The notes below the pieces were generated by a model that saw only the letters and a program-made list of their open reading frames with translations, did no database searches and was not told the DNA's origin. Source: an uncultured Lachnospiraceae bacterium (GTDB lineage: Bacteria > Bacillota_A > Clostridia > Lachnospirales > Lachnospiraceae). Taken from it: a stretch of 14,751 nt of DNA. Below are positions 7,491 through 13,859 of the stretch, piece after piece; position 1 is the stretch's first letter, and each line of letters starts with the position of its first letter. Both the position numbers and the translations under genes were made by a program. The stretch is from assembly GCA_902795985.1 (NCBI GenBank), contig CADBNG010000431.1:1-14751 (forward strand), read 5' to 3'.

Positions 7491-8495
7491 ATGACTGAAG
7501 AAAGAACAAGCAAAAAGAATATATGGAACCTTCTTCTGGTGCTGGTGATTATAGCGGTAGCAGGGCTGATTGTGCTTTTTGTCTGGTTTTTTTCAAACCG
7601 GCAGAAGGAACTGGATCTTTCCCTGCCGTATACTCCTTCCGCATCCTATGCCATTGATCAGACGCTGGGAAAAACCTTTGCGCAGGATCTCGTTATTTCG
7701 GCTCCTTCCGTAACGATTGAAGGCGTAAAGCTGGATTCCACGAAGGAGAAGGGACTTCTTTTCGATCTGGACAGCAGGGAATCCCTTTTCGCACAGGGAA
7801 TCTTTGACCGGGCCTATCCTGCCAGTATTACAAAACTCATGACCGCGATTATCTGCGCGAAGTATGGAAACATGTCCGACAGCGTAACAATGGAAGAAGC
7901 GGATTTCGATCTGGAAGAGGGATCCCAGGTATCCGGCCTCATCCCGGGAGATACGGTCACTCTGGAGCAGCTGTTTTACTCACTGGTCGTCTATTCGGCG
8001 AATGACGCGGCCAACGCGATAGCCCGGCATATTGACGGGAGTACGGAGATGTTTGTCCAGCGCATGAATCTGGAAGCGGAAGCGATCGGAATGAAGAATA
8101 CTCATTTCGTAAATGCCCACGGACTGCACGACAAGGAACACTATACCACGGCCTATGATATCTATCTGATGCTTAATGAAGCGATTCGTTATCAGGTTTT
8201 TCTCGACGCGGTCCGTCTGAGCGTGTACCATCTGACCGTACAGCGGGGCGAAGATTCCATCATGTACGACCTGAACTCCACGGACCATTTCCTTACGGGA
8301 GACGAACATCTTCCCGCAGGGGTTCAGATCCTTGCCGGAAAGACCGGGACGACGGACGAGGCCGGTTCCTGCCTTGCTCTGGCGGTTCAGGATCAGCGGG
8401 GAATTCCCTATATTGCGATCATTCTGAACGCGGAAAACAAGACAGCGCTTTATACCGACATGAATCAGCTGCTGGGTTCGATTGCGTCTCATTGA
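7491..8495 (+). CDS. Membrane-anchored D-alanyl-D-alanine carboxypeptidase (peptidase S11)
   Basis: This 334-residue protein has a cytoplasmic charged head (residues 1-10), a single N-terminal membrane segment (about 11-34) and an extracellular S11 serine peptidase domain. The three penicillin-recognition motifs are present: S112-I-T-K115 (nucleophile Ser112), S169-A-N171 and K284-T-G286. This family removes the terminal D-Ala from the peptidoglycan pentapeptide, limiting cross-linking. It resembles DacF/DacA enzymes but ends about 50 residues after the KTG motif, so it lacks the C-terminal beta-rich domain (PBP5_C) that positions many relatives. Here the uncleaved N-terminal anchor would replace C-terminal tethering. 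No good Shine-Dalgarno precedes the ATG, which lies 26 bases after rodA. It is the likely last gene of the elongasome operon. Confidence 0.92.
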   Translation: MTEERTSKKNIWNLLLVLVIIAVAGLIVLFVWFFSNRQKELDLSLPYTPSASYAIDQTLGKTFAQDLVISAPSVTIEGVKLDSTKEKGLLFDLDSRESLFAQGIFDRAYPASITKLMTAIICAKYGNMSDSVTMEEADFDLEEGSQVSGLIPGDTVTLEQLFYSLVVYSANDAANAIARHIDGSTEMFVQRMNLEAEAIGMKNTHFVNAHGLHDKEHYTTAYDIYLMLNEAIRYQVFLDAVRLSVYHLTVQRGEDSIMYDLNSTDHFLTGDEHLPAGVQILAGKTGTTDEAGSCLALAVQDQRGIPYIAIILNAENKTALYTDMNQLLGSIASH

Positions 8496-8498
8496 TTG

Positions 8499-8527
8499 TT
8501 GAGTTTTAATGATGAATTGGTTATAAT
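8499..8527 (+). promoter_or_regulatory. Strong predicted sigma-A promoter before the P-loop gene
   Basis: TTGAGT (8499-8504) and a perfect TATAAT (8522-8527) are separated by 17 bases of AT-rich sequence. It starts 3 bases after the carboxypeptidase stop codon with no terminator between them, so the second block may be read both from here and by readthrough of the elongasome operon. It is the best-looking promoter in the window. Confidence 0.82.
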
Positions 8528-8543
8528 AAAAGCACCATAAAAC

Positions 8544-8549
8544 AGGAGG
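8544..8549 (+). promoter_or_regulatory. Shine-Dalgarno that decides the start of the P-loop gene
   Basis: A perfect AGGAGG followed by T. Two in-frame ATGs follow. The one at 8553 is only 3 bases away, too close for the ribosome; the one at 8559 is 9 bases away, near ideal. This supports the start at 8559 (MVQLIVGN) over MLMVQL. Confidence 0.8.
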
Positions 8550-8558
8550 TAAATGCTC

Positions 8559-8984
8559 ATGGTTCAGTTGATTGTTGGCAACAGAGGAAAGGGAAAAACG
8601 AAATATCTGATCGAGGGCGCAAACAACGCCGTTAAGGAAGCGATCGGCAATATTGTTTATCTCGACAAGAACTCCAAGCACATGTACGAGCTCAGCAATA
8701 AAATCCGTCTGATCGACGTTTCCCTTTATCCGGTCAAAGGTTACGACCAGCTGGAGGGCTTTCTCTGCGGAATTATTTCCCAGGATCATGATATTGAAAG
8801 CATTTATATCGATTCCTTTTCATTCCTTGCCGATATCAACGATATAACCGTCGATCTGGACAAGTCCATTTCCCAGATCGAAGCGATCAGCAGTGCTTTT
8901 GATGTGAATTTTGTCGTCAGCGTATCGAATGACAAGTCCGAATTAAGCCCTGCGCTTCAGGAAAAGGTCGTTGTAGCATTATAA
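8559..8984 (+). CDS. Small P-loop NTPase-like protein of unknown function
   Basis: This 141-residue protein has a clear Walker A motif G7-N-R-G-K-G-K13-T14 right at its N-terminus, a possible Walker B strand IESIYIDSF (79-87, Asp85), and a later hydrophobic strand FVVSVSND (118-125) placed like a sensor strand. No signal peptide, membrane segment or additional domain is visible, so it is a minimal cytoplasmic P-loop fold. I recall similar short proteins in Lachnospiraceae, sometimes labelled as PilT-like or simply ATP-binding, without an established function. It has its own strong promoter and ribosome-binding site, and its stop is one base from the start of the HlyD-like membrane protein, so the two are very likely co-translated. 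An ATP- or GTP-dependent regulatory role near cell division is an inference from neighbours only. Confidence 0.75.
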   Translation: MVQLIVGNRGKGKTKYLIEGANNAVKEAIGNIVYLDKNSKHMYELSNKIRLIDVSLYPVKGYDQLEGFLCGIISQDHDIESIYIDSFSFLADINDITVDLDKSISQIEAISSAFDVNFVVSVSNDKSELSPALQEKVVVAL

Positions 8985-8985
8985 A

Positions 8986-10305
8986 ATGGCTTCAAAAAAG
9001 CTCCGCGGCGATATCAATATCGGTATCATTATTTTTGGTGCGATTTTTCTGTACCTGATGATCACTCTGGTACTGTTTATATCGCACCGGCATGTGGATA
9101 CGTTCCAGGTCGTTACCGGTCCTTTGTCCGGCAACGATACCTGCACGGCCCTGATCATGAGAGATGAGGAGGTTGTCCTTTCGACGACTTCCGGGTATGT
9201 CAATCATTTTGTCTATAACGGCAGCAAATCCGGCGCCAGGCAGCCGATTTGCGCCGTCACGTCCACGCCATTGCCGAATAAGTACAAGACTCTCAAGCCC
9301 GCAGAATACGCGGGCTTGAGAAAGCTGCTGTCCCAGGCCTCGGTGTTTTTTGATCCTTCCCGGTTTGAAAGCGTAAGCGATCTGAAATTTGATATTCTCG
9401 GCTCTCTCTGGAGTACCGATTCCCTGACGGATTCTTCCGGAAACTTCTACGAATCCAAAGGCGACGGATACGTGGCCTATTCCACCGACGGAAAGGAAAA
9501 GCTGACGGAAGAAGAGCTTACTCCGGAAATCTTTAAGACGTCCCTGTATTCCATGCCCAAGATCAGCAACCAGTCGGTTGTCGAAACGGGAGAAGCCCTT
9601 TACCGCATCGTTTACGGGGAAACCTGGAGCATCTGTTTCCCGATTACGGACAAGCAGCTGGTCCGGCTGGCCCAGAAAACGGATCTGCAGGTCCGCTTCC
9701 TGAAAGACAATACGATCGAATCCGGCACCCTTACCTTTTTCATGAACGGAGAACAGCGGTATGCAAGAATCCGTTTTGACGCCGGAATGTACCGCTTTCT
9801 CGATGACCGGTATGTGGATATCGAACTGTTCACGAACAATGAAACCGGCCTGAAAATCCCGGTATCTTCGATTGTGAAAAAAGAGTTTTATGCCATTCCC
9901 GAGCTTTTTGTTTCCGGGGCAGTCCGGGGAGAGGCGCTCGTTAAGAAGGAATCCCGCAATGCAGACGGTTCCAAGCAGATCGAATACATCGATGTGACCC
10001 TGTACGCGGAAACCACGGATCCCGAGACGGAAACCGTGGAGTACTATGTCGAGAAGAACCTGTTTGAAGAGGGGGATATCCTTCTTTCACCGGATACGGA
10101 CGATAAGTTTACGATCGGTAAGACCGGAAGCCTGGAAGGGGTATACTGTGTCAATAAAGGCTACGCGGTTTTCCGTAAAATATCCATCATTGACCAGAAC
10201 GAAGAGTACTGTATTGTGGAACCCAACACCAGTTACGGAGTCGCCCAGTTCGATTTCATCGTGCAGAACGGCTCTTCCATCAAAGAATCGGAGATTATCT
10301 ATTGA
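8986..10305 (+). CDS. HlyD-like bitopic membrane protein, function unknown
   Basis: This 439-residue protein has a short basic cytoplasmic N-terminus, one membrane segment (about residues 12-33) and a long, mostly beta-strand extracellular region. Residues about 40-92 (VVTGPLSG, then ALIMRDEEVV and SGYVNHFVYNGSKSG) resemble the biotinyl-lipoyl-like half-motif of HlyD/membrane-fusion adaptors. There is no long coiled-coil hairpin, and no ABC or RND transporter gene is nearby, so an export role is doubtful. Proteins of this type beside yggS-sepF occur in other Clostridia to my recollection. The ATG at 8986 follows the previous stop by one base with no good Shine-Dalgarno, implying reinitiation. 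A perfect 12-bp-stem hairpin lies within codons 102-112. Its end overlaps the yggS TTG start by 4 bases. Confidence 0.7.
   Translation: MASKKLRGDINIGIIIFGAIFLYLMITLVLFISHRHVDTFQVVTGPLSGNDTCTALIMRDEEVVLSTTSGYVNHFVYNGSKSGARQPICAVTSTPLPNKYKTLKPAEYAGLRKLLSQASVFFDPSRFESVSDLKFDILGSLWSTDSLTDSSGNFYESKGDGYVAYSTDGKEKLTEEELTPEIFKTSLYSMPKISNQSVVETGEALYRIVYGETWSICFPITDKQLVRLAQKTDLQVRFLKDNTIESGTLTFFMNGEQRYARIRFDAGMYRFLDDRYVDIELFTNNETGLKIPVSSIVKKEFYAIPELFVSGAVRGEALVKKESRNADGSKQIEYIDVTLYAETTDPETETVEYYVEKNLFEEGDILLSPDTDDKFTIGKTGSLEGVYCVNKGYAVFRKISIIDQNEEYCIVEPNTSYGVAQFDFIVQNGSSIKESEIIY
9291..9321 (+). repeat. Perfect 12-bp inverted repeat inside the HlyD-like gene
   Basis: TCTCAAGCCCGC (9291-9302) and its exact reverse complement GCGGGCTTGAGA (9310-9321) flank a 7-base loop (AGAATAC). 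This would be a very stable RNA hairpin. No T-run follows on either strand, so it is not an ordinary terminator. It is wholly inside coding sequence, covering residues 102-112 (TLKPAEYAGLR). Confidence 0.9.
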
Positions 10306-10994
10306 ATATCACAGAGAATTACCGGAATGTCCTGCAGCGGATCGAAAAAGCCTGCGGCCGATGCGGCCGTTCTCCGCAGGACGTTCATCTGATTGCCGTC
10401 AGCAAAACCCATCCGGAAGAGGAGATCCGGGCGGTATACGACCAGGGACAACGCCTTTTCGGTGAGAACCGGGTTCAGGAAATGTGCGCAAAAATGCCGG
10501 AATTGCCCCAGGATATTTCTTGGCATCTCATCGGTCACCTTCAGCAGAATAAGGTGAAATATGTTGTGGGAAGCGCGGCCATGATTCATTCCGTGGATTC
10601 GGTACGGCTGGCGGAAGCGATTTCGAAGGAAGCTGTAAAAAAAGGCGTAGTGGTTCCGGTACTGGCGGAAATCAATGTAGCGGAAGAGGAGAGTAAGTTC
10701 GGGATAACCGCAGAGGAAGCGGAGGGCTTTATCCTTACGATCAGCCGCCTTCCCGGCCTGGACGTCCGGGGACTGATGACGGTCGCTCCGTACGTGCCGG
10801 ACCCGGAGGAAAACCGTCCGGTCTTTCGCAAATTGAAACAGATTTCTGTTGACATAAATCGGAAAAATAATAATATATATTTAGATGAACTGAGCATGGG
10901 AATGACCAACGATTTCGAGGTTGCCATTGAAGAAGGGGCTACCATGATTCGGGTAGGCACAGCGATTTTCGGAGAAAGAAATTATCCGGCATAG
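10302..10994 (+). CDS. yggS: YggS/YlmE family pyridoxal-phosphate homeostasis protein
   Basis: This 230-residue single-domain PLP protein with an alanine-racemase-like barrel is the normal length for YggS/PROSC. Landmarks are the PLP lysine K35 in LIAVSKTHPEEEI, HLIGHLQQNK, IHSVDSVRLAEAI, ESKFG, GLMTVAP, and the C-terminal SMGMTNDFEVAIEEGATMIRVGTAIFG-type phosphate loop. The family buffers PLP and affects amino-acid metabolism; no catalytic reaction is established. The start is TTG at 10302, overlapping the HlyD-like stop (TTGA), with GGAG at 8 bases spacing. An early CGRCGR stretch (residues 18-23) comes from a direct repeat of TGCGGCCG. Linkage to sepF is conserved from Bacillus (ylmE-ylmF) to Clostridia. 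An AT-rich, promoter-like stretch interrupts its 3' part. Confidence 0.94.
   Translation: MNITENYRNVLQRIEKACGRCGRSPQDVHLIAVSKTHPEEEIRAVYDQGQRLFGENRVQEMCAKMPELPQDISWHLIGHLQQNKVKYVVGSAAMIHSVDSVRLAEAISKEAVKKGVVVPVLAEINVAEEESKFGITAEEAEGFILTISRLPGLDVRGLMTVAPYVPDPEENRPVFRKLKQISVDINRKNNNIYLDELSMGMTNDFEVAIEEGATMIRVGTAIFGERNYPA
10849..10876 (+). promoter_or_regulatory. Possible internal promoter in yggS, upstream of sepF
   Basis: A perfect -35 hexamer TTGACA (10849-10854) is followed after 16 bases by TAATAT (10871-10876); further TATA-like choices lie just downstream. The surrounding 30 bases (10855-10884) are strikingly AT-rich compared with the rest of yggS. The first base of sepF is about 135 bases downstream of the -10. 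It could supply sepF-lspA-rluD independently. By-eye prediction. Confidence 0.45.
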
Positions 10995-11010
10995 GGGAGA
11001 TGGAACGGAA

Positions 11011-11595
11011 ATGGGAGTATTTGACAGGTTTATCAATGCAATTCGCGTAAATGATTACGATTATGACGAAGACGAGTACTATGATGACGACGATGAGGGG
11101 ATAACAGAGGATTTCGAAGAACCCGCGAAGACGAAAAAAGGCATCCTGAGCCGTTTTCGCAGCCGCGACAACGCGGATGATGACGAGGACGACTACGAGC
11201 CCGAGCCTGCCGCTCCGGTGAAAAAGAAAGCCGCGGAGCCTGCCGCCGTTAAATCTGCCGCAAAGCCTGCGCGTCCGTCCTATACATCCAAGGTTACGCC
11301 GATCCGGAAACGTGGAGGTTCCTCAATGGAAGTTTGTGTGATTAAACCGACGAATATGGAAGATACCCGGGAAATTGCCGACACGCTTTTATCCAACTGC
11401 ACAGTCGTCCTGAATCTGGAAGGAATTGACGTGGATCTGGCGCAGCGCGTTATCGATTTCACCTCGGGCACCTGTTATTCGATCAACGGATCCCTTCAGA
11501 AGGTTTCCAGCTATATCTTCATCCTGACACCTGCCAACGTGGATATCTCCGGAGATATTACCGATATTTTAAGCAGTACCGCGTCCCTGCGGTAA
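11011..11595 (+). CDS. sepF: Cell division protein SepF
   Basis: This 194-residue cytoplasmic protein begins with a short amphipathic, membrane-binding helix (MGVFDRFINAIRV). A very acidic Asp/Glu/Tyr-rich stretch (15-38) follows, then a basic patch (41-53, KTKKGILSRFRSR), a second acidic stretch (54-66) and an Ala/Pro/Lys linker (67-95). The conserved SepF domain starts near residue 106 (MEVCVIKPTNMEDTREIADTL) and contains NLEGID, RVIDFTSGTCYSING and a terminal FILTPANVDISGD. SepF anchors FtsZ to the membrane and supports the Z-ring. It is longer than the roughly 150 residues typical, due to the linker. The start has GGGGAGA upstream, directly after the yggS stop. The genes ylmG, ylmH and divIVA, often next in line, are not here. 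Confidence 0.94.
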   Translation: MGVFDRFINAIRVNDYDYDEDEYYDDDDEGITEDFEEPAKTKKGILSRFRSRDNADDDEDDYEPEPAAPVKKKAAEPAAVKSAAKPARPSYTSKVTPIRKRGGSSMEVCVIKPTNMEDTREIADTLLSNCTVVLNLEGIDVDLAQRVIDFTSGTCYSINGSLQKVSSYIFILTPANVDISGDITDILSSTASLR

Positions 11596-11608
11596 GCCGG
11601 TAAACTCC

Positions 11609-12166
11609 ATGTCTGAAAACAGCAAATACGTCAGCACATATTCCAATAAGATTTTTATCTGGCTGATCCTGGGTACGGCGGCCGCCGTACTCTTTGATCA
11701 GCTGATGAAATACGCGGCCGTCCTTCATCTGAAGGGACAGCCGCCTTATGTTATGATTCCGGGTGTCCTGGAACTGCGTTATCTGGAAAACCAGGGAGCG
11801 GCCTTCGGGATCCTTCAGAACCGGCAGTATTTCTTTACCATTATTACCCTTGTTTTTATCGCGATTTCGATTTATGTCATTGTCCGGATACCAAAAAACC
11901 GGTATTACCTTCCGGCCATTATCGCCTTTATGTTCCTGTTTTCCGGGGCGATCGGCAATTTTATTGACCGGACTGCTCAACATTACGTAGTGGATTTTAT
12001 CTATTTTTCCATTATCGACTTTCCGATATTCAATGTGGCGGATATTTATGTGACGCTTTCAATGGCAGCAATCATCCTTCTGCTTCTGTTTCATTACAAG
12101 GACGGCGATATGGATTTCCTGAAATCCCGCAGCCGCGGATCAACGGATGAAAAGAGTCATTCTTAA
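11609..12166 (+). CDS. lspA: Lipoprotein signal peptidase II
   Basis: This 185-residue protein has four membrane segments, typical for LspA. Family motifs are LFDQLMKY in the first segment, YLENQGAAFGIL (N-x-GAAF), GAIGNFIDR and FNVADIYVT. The aspartyl-protease dyad is D120 (in NFIDR) and D145 (in NVAD). The enzyme cleaves signal peptides from prolipoproteins after lipidation at the outer face of the membrane. The charged tail (about 160-185) is somewhat extended. The start is 13 bases after sepF without a clear Shine-Dalgarno, so coupling is likely. The gene overlaps rluD by 20 bases, matching the lspA-rluD (lspA-ylyB) pairing seen in Bacillus. A perfect 18-bp palindrome lies in the codons of the first membrane segment. 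Confidence 0.96.
   Translation: MSENSKYVSTYSNKIFIWLILGTAAAVLFDQLMKYAAVLHLKGQPPYVMIPGVLELRYLENQGAAFGILQNRQYFFTIITLVFIAISIYVIVRIPKNRYYLPAIIAFMFLFSGAIGNFIDRTAQHYVVDFIYFSIIDFPIFNVADIYVTLSMAAIILLLLFHYKDGDMDFLKSRSRGSTDEKSHS
11673..11690 (+). repeat. Perfect 18-bp palindrome within lspA
   Basis: GTACGGCGGCCGCCGTAC is its own reverse complement and contains an 8-base GCGGCCGC core. It encodes part of the GTAAAVL stretch in the first membrane segment of LspA. No function is evident from sequence; alanine codons choosing GCG/GCC could produce it. Confidence 0.9.
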
Positions 12167-13064
12167 CATTACAGAAGAAGATGCCGGCATCCGCGCGGAT
12201 TCTTTTCTTGCCTCCCAGATGGAAGGCTTTTCCCGGTCGTATCTGAAAAAAGTCTTTGATGACGGTTCGGTCTGCGTAAACGGCAAAACAATCCGGGGCA
12301 GCTATAAGCTGAAGGAAGAGGAGGTCCTGACGGCAGAAGTGCCGGATCAGACGATTCCGGATATTCTTCCGGAAGACATTCCCCTGGATATTCTTTATGA
12401 AGACAGCGATCTCCTGGTAGTGAATAAACCCAAAGGCATGGTCGTGCATCCCGCGGCCGGACATTCTGCCGGTACACTGGTCAATGCACTGATGTATTAC
12501 TGCAAAGACAGCCTTTCGGGCATTAACGGCGTTCTGCGTCCCGGAATTGTCCATCGAATCGACAAAGACACGACCGGATCGTTAATTGTATGTAAGAACG
12601 ATGATGCGCACCGGGAAATTGCGGACCAGCTGGCAGTACACAGTATCGACCGGAAATACCGGGCAATTATTCACGGGCATCTGAAAGAAGAGCAGTTCAC
12701 AATTGAAGCGCCTATCGGACGGAGCAAAAAGGACCGCAAGAAAATGGCGGTCACACCTGATGGGAAAAAAGCGGTTACCATCGTCCGCGTCCTGGAAGAA
12801 CTGAAAGACTGTTCCTATATTGAATGCACATTGCTTACCGGAAGAACCCATCAGATCCGGGTTCATTTGTCCCATATCGGACATCCGATTCTTGGAGATG
12901 AGGTTTACGGGCCTTCCCCCTGCCGTGTAAAAGGACTGACCGGTCAGACACTGCACGCGTATTTTATCGGCTTTGACCATCCCCGGACAAAAGAAAGACT
13001 GGAGATCATTGCGCCGCTGCCGGAGTATTTTGAACGGCTGCTTCGCTTGTATAAAAAAAACTGA
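12147..13064 (+). CDS. rluD: RluA/RluD family pseudouridine synthase
   Basis: This 305-residue protein has an N-terminal S4 RNA-binding domain (about 1-75; SRSYLKKVFDDGSVCVNGKTI) and a pseudouridine synthase domain. Key motifs are NKPKGMVVHPAAGHSAGTLVNAL, GIVHRIDKDTTGSL with catalytic Asp139 (HRID), DRKYRAI, and LTGRTHQIRVHLSHIGHPILGDEVYG. The RluD type modifies uridines in helix 69 of 23S rRNA; the exact target cannot be read from sequence, and B. subtilis YlyB is the positional equivalent. Domain order and length are normal. The start overlaps the end of lspA by 20 bases, and upstream only weak purine-rich sequence is seen. It is the last gene of the second block; its last codons contain the promoter of the next gene. 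Confidence 0.95.
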   Translation: MKRVILNITEEDAGIRADSFLASQMEGFSRSYLKKVFDDGSVCVNGKTIRGSYKLKEEEVLTAEVPDQTIPDILPEDIPLDILYEDSDLLVVNKPKGMVVHPAAGHSAGTLVNALMYYCKDSLSGINGVLRPGIVHRIDKDTTGSLIVCKNDDAHREIADQLAVHSIDRKYRAIIHGHLKEEQFTIEAPIGRSKKDRKKMAVTPDGKKAVTIVRVLEELKDCSYIECTLLTGRTHQIRVHLSHIGHPILGDEVYGPSPCRVKGLTGQTLHAYFIGFDHPRTKERLEIIAPLPEYFERLLRLYKKN

Positions 13065-13075
13065 TATGGTATTAT
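13047..13075 (+). promoter_or_regulatory. Predicted sigma-A promoter of the cytidylate-kinase-like gene
   Basis: TTGTAT (13047-13052) and TATTAT (13070-13075) are spaced 17 bases apart; the -10 matches five of six positions and is preceded by TGG (extended -10). The -35 lies within the last codons of rluD. A strong AGGGAGG (13103-13109) sits 7 bases before the ATG at 13117. Confidence 0.75.
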
Positions 13076-13116
13076 ATTAAAATAACCGAAACCGCGGACA
13101 ACAGGGAGGTAATAAT

Positions 13117-13770
13117 ATGAACAGTATTATCACAATCGGAAGAGAATCCGGCAGTGCAGGGCATCGTATCGGAAAACTTCTTGCCCGCGATCTCGGCATT
13201 CCCTGCTACGACAAGGAATTGCTGGAAAAAGCGGCTAAAAACTCCGGACTGTGCCAGGAAATCTTTGAAAATCAGGATGAAAAACCCACCAACAGTTTCC
13301 TGTATTCCCTTGTTATGGGAACCTATTCCGGAGGCTATTCCAGCTCGGTCGTATCGGAGATGCCGTTGAACCAGAAGGTTTTCCTGGCCCAGTTCGATAC
13401 GATCAAAAAAATCGCGTCGGAAGGTCCCTGCGTCATTATCGGACGCTGCGCCGACTACGCGCTGGAGCTGGACAGCCGGCTGATCAGCGTTTTCGTCCAT
13501 GCGAATATTGAGGCCCGTATTCAGCGTGTTGCCATTGAAAACAATCTTACCAATGCCAAAGCGCGTGAGTTTATTATGCGTCAGGACAAGCAGCGGGCCA
13601 GTTATTACAATTATTATACCGCCAAAAAATGGGGGGCTACAGAGAGCTATAATCTTTCCGTAGACAGCGGGATTTTCGGAATCGAAGGCTGCGTCGAAAT
13701 CATCAAAAGAGCAGTTGAGATCAAGGAAGCCGGCCTTTCCAAAAGAATATTTGATGAACCGACAGAGTGA
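13117..13770 (+). CDS. Cytidylate kinase-like family protein
   Basis: This 217-residue cytoplasmic P-loop protein belongs to the 'cytidylate kinase-like' group common in Clostridia and distinct from canonical Cmk. The N-terminal ITIGRESGSAGHRIGKLLA (residues 5-23) is a variant P-loop; relatives I recall read GREYGSGG. It is followed by CYDKELLEKAA, IIGRCADYAL (107-116), VFVHANIEARIQRV, and the C-terminal RASYYNYYTAKKWGATESYNLSVDSG stretch typical of the family. The fold suggests nucleoside-monophosphate phosphoryl transfer, but the real substrate of this group is unproven. It has its own promoter and an excellent ribosome-binding site. It is separated from the next gene by 135 bases containing a hairpin. 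Confidence 0.88.
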   Translation: MNSIITIGRESGSAGHRIGKLLARDLGIPCYDKELLEKAAKNSGLCQEIFENQDEKPTNSFLYSLVMGTYSGGYSSSVVSEMPLNQKVFLAQFDTIKKIASEGPCVIIGRCADYALELDSRLISVFVHANIEARIQRVAIENNLTNAKAREFIMRQDKQRASYYNYYTAKKWGATESYNLSVDSGIFGIEGCVEIIKRAVEIKEAGLSKRIFDEPTE

Positions 13771-13808
13771 TTGGATACTGCACAGGATCCTTTGAGCTTT
13801 GCCAGTAC

Positions 13809-13859
13809 GGGCCTGACGCATGTCGGATCGATGATTATTGGTCTGTGCGCGTCGGGCCC
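13809..13859 (+). repeat. Intergenic long-loop stem-loop
   Basis: GGGCCTGACGC (13809-13819) pairs with GCGTCGGGCCC (13849-13859) over 11 positions with a single G-U pair, enclosing a 29-base loop. Only TTCTGTATAA follows, so the U-tract is poor. It may be a weak terminator for the kinase-like gene or an RNA element in the leader of the next gene. The rest of the 135-base gap shows no convincing promoter; TATAAC at 13865-13870 has no good -35. Confidence 0.6.

Noticed and set aside
6334..7509. Long minus-strand open frame (391 codons) opposite rodA
   Set aside because: Its composition is dominated by Gln, Asp, Arg and His as expected from the antisense of a hydrophobic membrane gene. No ribosome-binding site or recognisable domain; rodA on the + strand is unambiguous.
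8559..8984. Calling the small P-loop protein PilT or a twitching-motility ATPase
   Set aside because: At 141 residues it lacks the PilT N-terminal domain, Asp and His boxes and hexamer core; only the Walker A motif is shared.
8986..10305. HlyD-like gene as part of a type I secretion or ABC efflux system
   Set aside because: No ABC transporter or outer-membrane partner is nearby, the coiled-coil hairpin of true adaptors is not visible, and the neighbours are division and housekeeping genes.
10351..10380. CCTGCGG/CCGCAGG inverted repeat near the yggS start
   Set aside because: Only a 7-bp stem with a 16-base loop in a G+C-rich CGRCGR-coding repeat; likely coincidence of the repeated codons.
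10046..10465. Plus-strand frame overlapping the HlyD-like/yggS junction
   Set aside because: Arg/Ser-rich out-of-frame translation overlapping two supported genes; no start signal.
12936..12947. 12-bp palindrome CTGACCGGTCAG in rluD
   Set aside because: Short enough to be expected several times by chance; inside coding sequence with no supporting context.
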